64,000 nucleotides of DNA, from NCBI RefSeq assembly GCF_002024165.1, contig NZ_MWQN01000001.1, positions 6,200,001 to 6,264,000 of the forward strand, given 5' to 3'. Within the stretch, counting starts at the first letter, position 1, and every line of letters begins with the position of its first letter. Source of the DNA: Embleya scabrispora. GTDB taxonomy: Bacteria > Actinomycetota > Actinomycetes > Streptomycetales > Streptomycetaceae. Below the pieces are notes generated by a model. That model did no database searches. It was not told the origin of the DNA and saw only the letters and a program-made list of their open reading frames with translations. The position numbers and the translations under genes were made by a program. Of the stretch, positions 1 through 9,625 are shown piece by piece.

Positions 1-912
1 GGCAACGTCTTCGGCTGGACAGCCGATCAGGACGAATCCTTCGCCGTCATGGACGCCTACGCGGAAGCCGGCGGAAATTTCATCGACACGGCGGACTCCT
101 ACTCCAAATGGGCACCGGGAAATTCCGGCGGAGAGTCCGAAGAGATCATCGGGAAATGGATGAAGGCCCGGGGAAACCGGGCCGATATGGTCATCGCCAC
201 CAAAGTCGGAGCGCACCCCGAATTTACCGGCATCGCACCCCGGGTCGTCGCGGGTGCCGTCGAGCAATCCCTCCGGCGCCTGCAAACCGACTACATCGAT
301 CTCTACTACACGCACAACGATGATCCCGGGGTACCCGTGGAGGACTTCCTCGGAGCCCTGGACCGCCTCGTGGCGCAGGGAAAAGTGCGCCACATCGGCG
401 CATCGAACATCTCCGCCGAACGCCTCACCGCTGCCTTGGCCGCCTCCGAGCGCGACGGATCGGCGAGTTATGTCGTTCTGCAGCATCACTACAACCTCAT
501 GGAACGCGACCGCTACGAAGGCGGGTTGCGAAACGTGGTCGCCGCGCACGGACTGGCGACCGCGCCGTACTACGCCCTGGCCGGGGGATTCCTCACCGGC
601 AAGTACCGGCCGGGAACGACGGTGGACAGTCCACGATCGGCGTCCGCCGTCGCGTATCTGAACTCGAGCCGCGGTGGACGGGTGCTGGCGGCTCTGGACA
701 CCGTGGCCAGGGCCCACGGCGCGAGTGTGACCGCGGTGGCGCTCGCCTGGCTCGCGGCACAACCGACCGTGACCGTGCCCATCGCAAGCGCCCGCGACAC
801 GGCGCAGTTGGCCGACCAACTCGCCTTTCTCGACATCGCCCTCGAAGAGGCGGAGGTGCAACTCCTGTCCGCGGCCTCCGAGGCCACCGACTCCCCGCAC
901 GACGACGCGTGA
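1..912 (+). CDS. Aldo/keto reductase, 5' end outside window
   Basis: NAD(P)H-dependent aldo/keto reductase, expected to reduce a carbonyl substrate in the cytoplasm; the substrate cannot be told. The frame is open back to base 1, so only the first few residues are missing. Family landmarks visible are FIDTADSYS (catalytic Asp and Tyr), VIATKVG (catalytic Lys), LYYTHNDDP (active-site His) and the late IASARDTAQL segment of the cofactor-binding part. The first in-frame ATG (base 49) lies inside the conserved fold and is not the true start. About 303 residues are present, close to the usual 310-330. No downstream gene is coupled to it. Confidence 0.9.
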   Translation, partial: GNVFGWTADQDESFAVMDAYAEAGGNFIDTADSYSKWAPGNSGGESEEIIGKWMKARGNRADMVIATKVGAHPEFTGIAPRVVAGAVEQSLRRLQTDYIDLYYTHNDDPGVPVEDFLGALDRLVAQGKVRHIGASNISAERLTAALAASERDGSASYVVLQHHYNLMERDRYEGGLRNVVAAHGLATAPYYALAGGFLTGKYRPGTTVDSPRSASAVAYLNSSRGGRVLAALDTVARAHGASVTAVALAWLAAQPTVTVPIASARDTAQLADQLAFLDIALEEAEVQLLSAASEATDSPHDDA

Positions 913-1424
913 GGCCGACACAGCCGTCGGTGGCGGGCCGCTGCTGTGGACGCCGAGGTGGACGGCGTTGTCAGTGCCCTGCCGAACACGGCGACGTGGA
1001 TGCGGTTGTCGCGGTCGAGGGCCGCGCTCACGCCGCCTTGGCTGCCGTGCCGTCGATGACCGCGCCGACATCGGAGGCGACGTGCGTGGCGTGATTCAGC
1101 TTCACGATCCAGTCGCTGTGACCGGGGACGCGCTCATGGCACACGTGAAGGTTGTCCGTCATGCCCCGACCGCCCATCACGATGCGGCCGAACCGTCCCG
1201 CACCGCGAACAGGCTCCGAAGGTCCGGCCAGGTGTCGTCCCCGGCCCTGACAGGCGAGACGGAGTCACCGCAGGAGCGGGTCGGGCTGCCTCGGCGCGAG
1301 TCGGGCTCGGGGCACAGTGGTCCCCACGCCGCTGACACCCGCCCGGCGGACCCATGCCGCTCGTCCCGTCCCACCCATGCCGACATTCGATGCTCTTTAC
1401 AGCCGACATGCCGTCACCGGTTTG
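913..1424. other. Gene-less stretch
   Basis: About 510 bases between the reductase stop and the stop of the small secreted protein on the other strand. Open frames exist on both strands but none has a ribosome-binding site plus recognisable protein character. Nothing identifiable is seen. Confidence 0.5.
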
Positions 1425-1766
1425 TCAGGCGACTTTGCGACATTTGTAGCCGGACAGGTAGCCCTGTTCGATTACCCCGTAGGCGCCGTTTGCCTTCTTC
1501 TGGTCGCAGACCCACGTGCCCTTCTTGTAGATTCCTACGATCTCGAACGGCTGCCAGATGAAACCCCATCCCGTCTGGGCACCATTTTTGGCCTCGCAAC
1601 GACGCATGTCGTCACCTACATCCCCATCGATGTCCTTGCTGGGGAACTGACACACGTACTGCCAGGTGGAGTCGGCCTCATCCTCCACCGTCCCGGCCAC
1701 GGACGGTGCAGCGGCGGCCAAAAGAAATGCCGATGAGAGGGCGATGGAGAGAAAACCACGTTTCAT
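1425..1766 (-). CDS. Small secreted protein of unknown function
   Basis: 113 residues. The amino end is a clear Sec signal peptide: MKRG, a hydrophobic run FLSIALSSAFLLAAAAP, and a likely cleavage after SVAG. The mature part of about 88 residues has four cysteines (YVCQF, RRCEA, WVCDQ, YKCRK), which could form two disulfides, and aromatic stretches such as WGFIWQPF. An AGGAGGC-type ribosome-binding site lies just upstream on the minus strand. It stands alone, with gene-less DNA on both sides. I do not recognise the family; an extracellular role is the only inference. Confidence 0.75.
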   Translation of the reverse strand: MKRGFLSIALSSAFLLAAAAPSVAGTVEDEADSTWQYVCQFPSKDIDGDVGDDMRRCEAKNGAQTGWGFIWQPFEIVGIYKKGTWVCDQKKANGAYGVIEQGYLSGYKCRKVA

Positions 1767-2852
1767 TCGTGCCTCCTGCTCGGATGCAACCCGCGCTCAC
1801 AGCCGACGGCTCAGCGCATTCGCCACACAGGTGTTGTGTGCAGCCCACCCACGCCTTCCCACGACGCCCGCCGAGCAGTACTCCACCGAGGCGGATTCAC
1901 CACATCAGGTGACCGAGCGAGTACCAAGTCCGGGCCGAGGCTGCCGGAGAAATGCAGCGAAGTGCCCAACGGTCCGGCCCGATGACGGGAAGGCCGATGC
2001 GCGCAACGCGGCGCCCATGCGGCGCAGGCCGGGACGGCAGTCCGCTTCGTGCTACCGGTGGAGGCCCCCCGCCCCGCCGGCGGCGGTCTGGCCCGGATCA
2101 GGCGCGGTCGGTGATCGCCCCGGAGCAGATTTTGTGTACCCGGAGCTTCCAAAAATCTGTGGTGGCTGGAGTAGACATTGGGTGCTGGTGTGGTTATGGT
2201 TTCTCTCGTAGCCCAGAGAGACGGAAGGGCCTGGCAGAGACGAACTGCCGGTCGCAGTACACGTAGTCGAAGTTTGCAGGACGGTGCGCTGGTGGAGCCC
2301 CGAAGCCAGGGTTGTCGCAGGACGGCGACGGGACTGACGGCCGCATCGGGTGAGCGATGTCGCAAGTGCAGTGCGCAGTACCCGCAGTAGAAGTAAGTGA
2401 GCAGCACCTCGGTGAAGGCGTCGACTGCGGACGCGCGCACCGGGAGGTTCGGCGGTGGGGTTCCAAGCCAGAGCAAGCGAAGAACGGGCGATCGGGGCCG
2501 GCCGTCGAAGGAGTGGCGCAGTCACAGGCCACCGAGCAGTACGTGTCACCGGCAGTATGCGGAACCGATAGAGCAACACCGGCATTACGCAACCGAGGAA
2601 ACAACGAAGGAGTGGAAGCGCCATCGGGATCGCCCGGGCGGAAGTCTCGAGCCCGGGTACCGCAGGACATCGTCAGTGAGGTGGTCTCCGGTCAAGCAAC
2701 CGCGATCCCCACGCCCCCGATGCCAATCCGGTCGGGTCCGCGGAATCAATAGGCCGGCGCAACGTCAGGGCCGGCAGGTGGTGTAGCAGTTCCTTCGGGG
2801 CCCTGGATGCCGAACGGCACCAGGGCCCCTCCACGTTCCACAGAGAGGCGCG
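1767..2852. other. Gene-less stretch with a lower-GC core
   Basis: Nearly 1.1 kb with no protein-like reading frame. The part from about 2130 to 2430 is less GC-rich than its surroundings and contains runs such as TTATGGTTTCTCTCG. Long frames on the minus strand here are a by-product of GC content. It may hold a long leader, a small RNA or a decayed gene; nothing specific is recognised. Confidence 0.4.
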
Positions 2853-3191
2853 ATGACAGCAGACAACTCGTACGGCCGTCTCGACGACGACGACTACCCC
2901 GCCTACACCACGGGCCGGGCCGCCGAGATCCTCGGCACCACCCAGGGCTTCCTCCGCGCCGTCGAGGGAGCCCGCCTGATCACCCCGCTGCGCTCCGAAG
3001 GCGGCCATCGCCGCTACTCCCGTCGACAGCTTCGTATCGCGGCCCGTGCTCGGGAACTCGTCGACCGCGGGACCTCCATCGAGGCCGCCTGCCGCATCGT
3101 CGTCCTCGAGAATCGGCTGGAGGACGCCCGGCGCGGCAACGCCGAAGGCCGCCGATCCGCGGTATCGGTGAGCCCCACCGCCGTGGCCTGA
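2853..3191 (+). CDS. MerR-like helix-turn-helix regulator
   Basis: 112-residue DNA-binding protein with a MerR-type winged helix at residues about 17-65 (YTTGRAAEILGTT, then LITPLRSEGGHRRYSRRQL). A short helical tail follows (RIVVLENRLEDARRGN) that could dimerise; there is no effector domain or metal-binding cysteine pair. Proteins of this kind commonly stand beside cold-shock and RNA-helicase genes in Streptomyces, as here, so a role in stress gene control is likely but inferred. GAGAGGCGCG precedes the ATG. Codon use matches the neighbours. Confidence 0.85.
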   Translation: MTADNSYGRLDDDDYPAYTTGRAAEILGTTQGFLRAVEGARLITPLRSEGGHRRYSRRQLRIAARARELVDRGTSIEAACRIVVLENRLEDARRGNAEGRRSAVSVSPTAVA

Positions 3192-3534
3192 GACGACCGA
3201 GATCCGCAATCCCCGAGAACCTCTCGGCCACCGCCCACACACGCCGGCCGCGAGGCACAGCATTCGACCGGGCACGTCTCCTGATCGACCCCATGACAGG
3301 GTGCGCATGGCCGCCCGGAGACCGGTAGCGCGCTGTCGTTCGTGGCCCATGAGGTTGCTTGCGAGCAGATGCTCCGGACATATGCCGTTGCCGGAATCCG
3401 CCGAAGCGCGCGTGCGTCCGGCTTGCGCCGGCGAGGTGTCCGGGACGGCGAACGGCCCCGGAGAACCGGCCGCACGCTCGCCCGACGGCGAGCGCGTGGC
3501 CGGTCCTTCGAGGCCGGGGTGTCGCGGGTGCGGG
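3192..3534. other. Convergent intergenic stretch
   Basis: 343 bases between two convergent genes. No gene, and no clear terminator hairpin that I can defend. A long plus-strand frame starting at 3301 is the antisense shadow of the helicase. Confidence 0.4.
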
Positions 3535-5085
3535 TCAGGCTGCGGTGACGGCGCGAGGTGCGGGGCGGGTGGTGGGGCCGGAGCGGCGGGCCTGGGCGGA
3601 GCCGCTGCGGCGTCCGCGCGAGGAGGAACCGCTACCGGTGCGGCGGGGGCGGTCGACCACCGGTGCGGTGATGACGACCGGGATGCCGGAAGGTACCTGG
3701 GCGCCGGTGATCCGGGTCAGTTCGGCCTCGCCGGAGCGGACCTGGGTGGTTTGCGGTGTGATACCGGCGTCGGACATCAGGCGGATCATCTGGCGGCGCT
3801 CGCCGGGCAGGACCAGGGTGACCACGCTGCCGGACTCGCCGGCGCGGGCGGTACGGCCACCGCGGTGCAGGTAATCCTTGTGGTCGCTGGGCGGGTCGAC
3901 GTTGACGACCAGGTCGAGGTTGTCCACGTGGATGCCGCGCGCGGCGACGTTCGTGGCGACCAGGACGGTGACGTGGCCCGACTTGAACTGCGTGAGCGTA
4001 CGGGTGCGTTCGGGCTGCGACTTGCCGCCGTGCAGCGCCGCGGCGCGGACACCGCTGTTGAGCAGGTGCGCGGTGAGCCGGTCGACCGCGTGCTTGGTGT
4101 CGAGGAACATGATCACCCGGCCGTCGCGGGCGGCGATGTGCGTGGTGGCGGCGTTCTTGTCCGAGCCCTGGACGTGCAGCACGTGGTGTTCCATTGTGGT
4201 GACCGCGCCGGCGGAGGGGTCGACCGAGTGCACGACCGGATCGTGCAGGTACTTGCGCACCAGCAGGTCCACGTTGCGGTCCAGGGTGGCCGAGAACAGC
4301 ATTCGCTGCCCGTCGGGGCGTACCCGGTCCAGGAGTTCGGTGACCTGGGGCATGAAGCCCATGTCCGCCATCTGGTCGGCCTCGTCCAGGACCGTGACGC
4401 CGACATCGGTCAGTACGCAGGCGCCGCGGTCGAGCAGGTCCTTGAGCCGGCCGGGCGTGGCCACGACCACCTCGGCGCCGGCGCGCAGCGCGCTGATCTG
4501 GCGGCCGATCGGCATGCCCCCGGTCACCGTGGCCATCCGCATCCGCAGCGAACGGGCGTACGGGGTCAGCGCTTCGGTGACCTGCTGGGCCAGCTCACGG
4601 GTGGGCACCAGCACCAGCGCGAGCGGGTGCCCGGGCTCGGCGCGCCGGCCGGCGGTACGGGCGAGCAGCGCCAGGCCGAAGGCCAACGTCTTGCCCGATC
4701 CGGTCCGGCCACGGCCCAGCACATTGCGGCCGACCAGCGAGTTCGGCAGCGTCGCCGCCTGGATCGGGAACGGCTCGGTCATACCCAGACCGGTCAGCGT
4801 CGCGAGCAACTCGGCCGGCATGTCCAACTCGGCGAACGAGGTCACCGCGAGCAGCGCAGGGGTGATGGTCTCGGGAAGCGCGAACTCCCTCTGCACACCG
4901 GAGGAGCGGCGGCCGTAGCTGCCGGAACCGCCCGCGCGGCCGTAGCCGCCGGAGCGGCCCGAGGAGCCGGAACGGCCGTAGCCACTGCCGCCGGCGGCCG
5001 AGCGGGTGTAGCCGCCGGTGCCGCCGCTCCGGCCGCGGGAAGAGGAACTGTACGAAGAACTGGTGGAGCGGGCGTTCGGGTTCAC
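3535..5085 (-). CDS. DEAD-box ATP-dependent RNA helicase
   Basis: 516-residue RNA helicase that unwinds structured RNA using ATP, probably for ribosome assembly or mRNA turnover in the cold. Residues 1-65 are a low-complexity Ser/Gly/Tyr/Arg tail. The core follows in order: Q-motif region near 105, motif I GRTGSGKT (126-133), PTREL (161-165), TPGR (210-213), DEAD (234-237), SAT (265-267), then the second RecA domain with VLVATNVAARGIHVDNLD and HRGGRTARAG. The carboxy tail is basic and Ser/Arg-rich, a likely RNA tether. It lies downstream of the cold-shock gene on the same strand, an arrangement common in Streptomyces. Confidence 0.95.
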   Translation of the reverse strand: MNPNARSTSSSYSSSSRGRSGGTGGYTRSAAGGSGYGRSGSSGRSGGYGRAGGSGSYGRRSSGVQREFALPETITPALLAVTSFAELDMPAELLATLTGLGMTEPFPIQAATLPNSLVGRNVLGRGRTGSGKTLAFGLALLARTAGRRAEPGHPLALVLVPTRELAQQVTEALTPYARSLRMRMATVTGGMPIGRQISALRAGAEVVVATPGRLKDLLDRGACVLTDVGVTVLDEADQMADMGFMPQVTELLDRVRPDGQRMLFSATLDRNVDLLVRKYLHDPVVHSVDPSAGAVTTMEHHVLHVQGSDKNAATTHIAARDGRVIMFLDTKHAVDRLTAHLLNSGVRAAALHGGKSQPERTRTLTQFKSGHVTVLVATNVAARGIHVDNLDLVVNVDPPSDHKDYLHRGGRTARAGESGSVVTLVLPGERRQMIRLMSDAGITPQTTQVRSGEAELTRITGAQVPSGIPVVITAPVVDRPRRTGSGSSSRGRRSGSAQARRSGPTTRPAPRAVTAA

Positions 5086-5460
5086 GGGGAACCTTCCTCG
5101 ACACGGGACGTACCGCGGAGACCCGGCAGCCGAAAGCCGCGCAAGGCATCACGAGAACGAGCCGAAATGAAAAACAGAAACGAAGTGGGGCGAACGAATT
5201 CGCGCGAGCACACTTCGAAGAGGCGCGGCGCCGCGAAAACGGCGGCCGGCTCGAATGGACTGCGAAGTCCGGGGGCGGTGGGCGGTGCGCGGTCTCAAGC
5301 CGTCGGCTGCCGCCTACCGGGCGGGGATACTGCGTCGCGTGCCGTCGTCACGACCTCGGGAAAAGAGGGGCGAGCGGCCTGCGGTGAAAATACGAACTTC
5401 GCACCAGGGCCCGCGACCTCACGGTGGGGCGAGCCCTGGTACGAGGGCGCCGGAAGGGCG
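5086..5460 (-). other. Intergenic leader of the helicase gene
   Basis: 375 bases between the cold-shock gene and the helicase, on the transcribed minus strand. Part of it (about 5160-5230) is less GC-rich than the genes. A long 5' untranslated region for the helicase is plausible, as is usual for cold-induced messages, but no specific element is identified. Confidence 0.35.
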
Positions 5461-5670
5461 TCAGGCGGGAACGATGTTCTCGGCCTGCGGGCCCTTCTGG
5501 CCCTGGGTGACGTCGAAGGAGACCTTCTGGCCTTCCTGGAGCTCACGGAAGCCCTGGGCGGCGATGTTCGAGTAGTGGGCGAAGACGTCGGGGCCGCCGC
5601 CGTCCTGCTCGATGAAGCCGAAGCCCTTTTCCGCGTTGAACCACTTCACGGTGCCAGTGGTCGATGCCAT
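5461..5670 (-). CDS. Cold-shock protein (CspA family)
   Basis: 69-residue single-stranded nucleic-acid-binding OB-fold protein, an RNA chaperone. The family signature is intact: RNP1-like KGFGFIEQD and RNP2-like DVFAHYSNI, preceded by [10 protein letters not shown]. The start at 5670 is chosen because GGAGAA sits nine bases upstream and the protein begins exactly at the conserved MASTTG; the longer frame to 5778 is leader. Length is typical of the family. It precedes the helicase on the same strand, and its leader contains a strong hairpin with a T-tract, which suggests regulation in the untranslated region. Confidence 0.97.
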   Translation of the reverse strand: MASTTGTVKWFNAEKGFGFIEQDGGGPDVFAHYSNIAAQGFRELQEGQKVSFDVTQGQKGPQAENIVPA

Positions 5671-5762
5671 GTCGTTCTCCTTCGATTGGGGGCAGTACCG
5701 GAATCCACGTTGTGCGATTCCGCGTCGCCGCAAGGAGCCCATCCCGGAGATGACCGGCCAAA

Positions 5763-5800
5763 CAAAAAATGCACCCACGGATCACGCCCGTCAGGTGCAC
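5763..5800 (-). terminator. Hairpin with T-tract upstream of the cold-shock gene
   Basis: On the minus strand TGCACC pairs with GGTGCA, with an inner ACGG/CCGT stem, followed directly by six T residues: a textbook intrinsic terminator, unusual in such GC-rich DNA. It lies about 95 bases upstream of the cold-shock start codon. It may end an upstream transcript or act as an attenuator in a long cold-shock leader. Confidence 0.6.
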
Positions 5801-6039
5801 ACAAAGTTCATGGGTACCACAACTGCAACTGATACCAACGTAGCACGGATAGCGACGGCATCGCGGACTTTGACGATCAACAGCCCCCGATGCCGGGTAG
5901 TGCGGGGGCCGGCAACGCGGCCCACCTCCCGACTCGTTGCTGTCTCCCGCAAGAAAACCCGCCGCAGGCCCCGGCCCCGGTTGCAGCCGTGCGAACGACG
6001 ACGTACTCCCGATGCCCGCCCACCGTCGTGCGCCACCGG

Positions 6040-6220
6040 CGCGCGCGTGGGGGGCGATCAGGCGCTTGAGTTCCTTGGTGACCGTGCTCGACTGGAGCCG
6101 GGAGCCGTCCTCGCGGGTGAACAACGGCCCGGAGACGACCCAGGCGGCACTCGCGGCCGTGCGCTAGGCGTGCCGGCGCTTGCGGTGGGCGTGCTTGTCG
6201 ATCGCGAGTGTGTGCGTGCC
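6040..6220 (-). pseudogene. Tyrosine recombinase (integrase) remnant
   Basis: A short minus-strand piece reads THTLAIDKHAHRKRRHA, stop, RTAASAAWVVSG, then LFTREDGSRLQSSTVTKELK. This order (a Leu-Ala-Ile-Asp strand, an Ala-Ala-Trp helix, then the FTREDG loop) matches the middle of the catalytic domain of actinomycete phage-type integrases. An internal TAG and the absence of the downstream HxxR and Tyr motifs show it is dead. It marks an old integration event. Confidence 0.6.
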
Positions 6221-6399
6221 GCTGACCCGCCGATGCTCGAGGCCGGAGTGGTGGAGCCTGGAAGCGATGACAGGCCAACGAGGTGTCCTCTCGCGTGGGA
6301 TTGTTGGCGGTCATCTTCTGCGTCACGAAAAAGCAACCGTCGCGTCTTGTCCATCTATGACGCCCTGCGGGCTTGATTCGTCCGATCATCGAGCAGGAT

Positions 6400-6895
6400 C
6401 ATGGATCTGGAGGTCGGGCGGCGCGAGTCCCTGGTTGTAACCGAACTGGTCGCCTTGGCCCAGGCGTTGGGGGTGCCGGCGATCAGCCTCCTGTTCCCCG
6501 TGGGCGAGGTCGCCACCGTTTCGCCGACTCCTGGCGCCGTCGTCGTTACGTGGGATGCGCTTGCGGCCTTCGCGGGGGAGAGGGCGGCGTCCGAGTTGCC
6601 GCCGTCGGATTCGCCGCGTACGCGGCTCGAGGCGTCTCGCCATCATGCGGTTGCCGTCGAGGCGGCCGGCGCATGATCGGCGTCGGCTTGCGACCGTGAA
6701 CCTCGATCCGGCCGAGCACGAGCGGGTGGGGCAAATCGCGGCGCAGTACGAGCGGTTGACGTTCGAGGACATCCTGGGCTGCGTGATCTGCGGATGCGGA
6801 TGCGGATGCGCGCTCGGGGGCTGAAGCCGCCCATTCTTCCCGCTCGGCTCGCTCATGTTGACGATGGCACCGCGACGGAGGTGTCCAACGCCTGA
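6400..6895 (+). pseudogene. XRE-family regulator remnant with two frameshifts
   Basis: Carboxy-terminal two thirds of a helix-turn-helix regulator of a type common in actinomycetes. The reading is DLEVGRRESLVVTELVALAQ, then TWDALAAF in one frame; RRLATVNLDPAEHERV and YERLTFEDILG in a second; and RARGLKPPILPARLAHVDD in a third, ending at a TGA at 6893-6895. The three pieces are collinear, so at least two indels have occurred. The DNA-binding amino end is missing. A short tandem repeat of GCGGAT lies near the second shift. Confidence 0.6.
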
Positions 6896-7259
6896 AAGGC
6901 CTGGCGTGCCGACGCCGTTGCGGGGGGTGTTCCGAAGAGGACCGGACTCCCGGAGTTCGTGGGCTACGCCTGCGGTTGCCGTGCGAGGGACGGTCGGTCT
7001 CGGTGTGACGCTGGGTTTCCCCGAGGGCAGCGTGCGCAGCGCACCGCGAAAGAGCCTCGTGGCTCATGAAGCTCGCCTCGGTCGACGACTTGAGCGATCG
7101 ACCGGATCGATGGACTGAAGCGCAGGCCACCTCAGAGACAGGCATCGATAACTGGCCGATGCCAAAACGACCAGTACGGGCCGGGGGGTGACGGTGCGTC
7201 ATCTGCATCGGACGCCGATACGGCCGGAAAGCGCGGAGCGGGACATCGCCGGGGCGGGG
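6896..7259. other. Gene-less stretch
   Basis: About 360 bases between two pseudogenes. No supported coding sequence or RNA element is visible. Confidence 0.4.
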
Positions 7260-7462
7260 ATGTTGGAGGGCGGCTGGTATTCCACCGAGGAGGTGGCCGA
7301 GTTGCTCGGGGTGGATCCGTCGTCGCTGCGGAGGTGGCGGATCGAACGCCCGGTGCGGGGGCCGCCGCCCGTGCCGCTGTCGGCGCGGACGACGGTGTAC
7401 AGGTGGCGGATGTGGAGGCGTGGTTGGCGGGCCGTCGGGTGGATCCGCAGGTGGCTGCCTGA
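7260..7462 (+). pseudogene. Excisionase-like helix-turn-helix gene, frameshifted
   Basis: Small MerR/excisionase-type DNA-binding protein, as encoded next to integrases in actinomycete integrative elements. The first frame gives GGWYSTEEVAELLGVDPSS and LRRWRIERPVRGPP up to RTTVYR. A one-base shift then gives ADVEAWLAGRRVDPQVAA and a TGA at 7460-7462, which is the normal ending for this family. GGGGCGGGGA precedes the ATG at 7260. A single indel would repair a protein of about 67 residues, so a sequencing error is possible. Confidence 0.65.
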
Positions 7463-7639
7463 TGCCACCGCCTCGAATACCGGCCGTGGGCCTCAACCTG
7501 TCCTCCGATATCGAGTTTCGTGAGGGCGGCTGAAGAAGTCGGCCGTAGCGGGCGTCGATCCGGCGATGGCCGTGATGCCGTTGGGCGAATACAGCGACCT
7601 GGTCACGGTTGTCGCCGCGCAGGGCTACGAGATGGCGTG

Positions 7640-7658
7640 TGGTCCACATCTGGTCCAC
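7640..7658. repeat. Paired TGGTCCAC repeat (arm-type site copy 1)
   Basis: TGGTCCACATCTGGTCCAC: two direct copies of TGGTCCAC spaced by three bases. The same 19-base arrangement occurs beside two of the tRNA-Pro att sites (10334-10352 and 49898-49916). It is interpreted as an integrase arm-binding site left by a lost element. Confidence 0.55.
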
Positions 7659-7884
7659 ACGTACCGAACCCATTCCGAGGCGGTGCCCGGCCACCGGGAT
7701 GCCACGGCCGATTCGCGCCTGTACCGGGATCCACGTCGCGGGCGAACCGCCCCTCCGTCAGCGCCCCTGATACGCCCCCGTACGCCCCCTCGCCACCCTT
7801 GAGCATCCCGGGAGCAGCGCGATGAAGTGGTGCGCGGACGGTGGGCCGACCGGGCCTCCGTCCGCCCGACGATCGGGGATCGGC

Positions 7885-9348
7885 ATGACGGACGCGGACA
7901 AGGGCAGCTCGGCACCGGGTACGAACGCCGACACGAATCCGGGCAAGCGCACGAGGGCGGCCCGGGCCGGTCGGGGCTGGGGGCGCGCCGTGGTGATCGG
8001 TGGCGGCTACGCGGGCCTGCTGGCGGCCCGGGTCCTGGCCGACCACTTCGACGAGGTCCTGGTGCTGGAGCGGGACGTCGTCGACCGCACCACGGGTGCA
8101 CATCCGAGCGCGCCGCAGTCGTATCACGCGCACGCGATGCTGGCCAGGGGTGCCCAGGCGCTGGAGGTGCTCTTCCCGGGCCTGCGCGCGGAGTTGGAAC
8201 AGCTCGGCGCGCCCGTGTACGACTACGGGGAGCGGATCAGCTTCCTGCTGCCCACCGGCTACGCCGTGCGTGCCACCACCGGAGTGCGGATCCAGTCCTT
8301 CACTCGGGACGAGCTTGAACGCCGGATCCGGGGCCGGGTGCTCGACCTGGCCCGGGTTCGGCTGCTCGACGGGGCCCGGGTCCGTGGCCTGGGCAGGGGC
8401 GCGGACGGCCGGATCAACTCGGTCCGATACCGGACCGAGCAGGGCGGGGAGCAGGAGGCCACGGCCGACCTGGTGGTGGACGCCTCCGGGCGTACCACCT
8501 CGATCGACGACTGGCTGACCGAGGCCGGGTTGCCGGTCTCGGCGAAGAACACGGTGAAGGCGAAGATCACCTACACCACGATGGTTTTCGACCGCACCCC
8601 CGAAGAGAAGGACTACGACGTCGCCTACCAGATGAGCTTCGCCCCCGCGGTGCGCCGCGGCGGTGCCATGCTCGCGGTAGAGCACGGCCGCTGGGTCTGC
8701 TCGCTGTTCGGCTTCGAGCAGCAGCCGCCCACCGACCCGGACGGCTTCCTGGACTACGCGCGCAGCCTGGACAACCCCCGGCTGGCCGAGCAGATCGCAC
8801 GCCGCAGCGGCCACGACGAGTTGCACCGCTACACCAACCCCGGCAGTACCTGGCGCCTGCACCACCGCAACCCCGGCTGGCCGGAGGGACTGATCGCGAT
8901 CGGCGACGCGCTCTGCGTCTTCAACCCGGTCTACGGCCAGGGGCTGACCGTGCCCGCCATCCAGGCCGAGGCGCTCGGCTCGCTGCTCCGTCGCCGCTCC
9001 ACCGGTACGGGCCCGACCGGCCTGAGCCGCGAATACCTGCGCGCGGCGGCCGAGATCATCAAGGTGCCGTGGTCGCTGTCCACCACCTCGGACCTGATGT
9101 GGAGCCCGTCCGGCCAACCGCCGGCCGCCCGCTTCGCGCACTGGTACAACAAGCAGGTTTTCGCGCTGGCCCGGCACGACGCCGATGTCTGGACGCGCTT
9201 CGTCAAGGTGGCCAACATGACCGGCCCGTCCTCACTGCTGACGCACCCCACGGTCCTCGCCAAAATCGCCCGACAGGCCGTCACCCGCCGCCCGAACCCC
9301 GGCGCCGACGACGCCCCGTACGCGGATCGGCGGGACGGAGCTGCCTGA
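7885..9348 (+). CDS. FAD-dependent oxidoreductase/monooxygenase
   Basis: 487-residue flavoprotein. It has an amino-terminal Rossmann dinucleotide site (VVIGGGYAGLLAARVLADHF) and the second FAD motif LIAIGDALCVFNPVYGQG, as in aromatic hydroxylase-like and polyprenyl hydroxylase-like oxidases; a conserved ADLVVDASGR lies between. The substrate is unknown. The start at 7885 is chosen because GGGGAT precedes it; an alternative ATG at 7822 with GGGAG would add 21 low-complexity residues. It is the only intact gene between decayed mobile DNA on both sides, so it may be cargo or a chromosomal survivor. Confidence 0.85.
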   Translation: MTDADKGSSAPGTNADTNPGKRTRAARAGRGWGRAVVIGGGYAGLLAARVLADHFDEVLVLERDVVDRTTGAHPSAPQSYHAHAMLARGAQALEVLFPGLRAELEQLGAPVYDYGERISFLLPTGYAVRATTGVRIQSFTRDELERRIRGRVLDLARVRLLDGARVRGLGRGADGRINSVRYRTEQGGEQEATADLVVDASGRTTSIDDWLTEAGLPVSAKNTVKAKITYTTMVFDRTPEEKDYDVAYQMSFAPAVRRGGAMLAVEHGRWVCSLFGFEQQPPTDPDGFLDYARSLDNPRLAEQIARRSGHDELHRYTNPGSTWRLHHRNPGWPEGLIAIGDALCVFNPVYGQGLTVPAIQAEALGSLLRRRSTGTGPTGLSREYLRAAAEIIKVPWSLSTTSDLMWSPSGQPPAARFAHWYNKQVFALARHDADVWTRFVKVANMTGPSSLLTHPTVLAKIARQAVTRRPNPGADDAPYADRRDGAA

Positions 9349-9625
9349 CCACACATGACGGCAATCCGGAGACGCGCGGCAACCACCGCCACCGGATCCT
9401 GACTGCGCCCACATACGGATACGTCCGGTCCAACAGGCCGCATAGCGCTCGGCATCCCGCAGCACCCAGGCGTGGGCGGAGGATGATGCGGGTTCGACGG
9501 AACTCGGGGGCACGGGTGTGCCTTCCGGCGGTGCTCAGCTCCGCCGCAGCGACGAGTGGGTTCGTCATGAAGTGACCACAGGTTGGCGTGGCCGACGCCT
9601 CGGTCGACGAATTCCCCGCCCCGAC

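Noticed and set aside
3301-5832. 843-codon open frame on the plus strand
   Set aside because: Antisense shadow of the DEAD-box helicase and cold-shock genes; Gly/Ala/Arg/Asp composition without motifs or ribosome-binding site.
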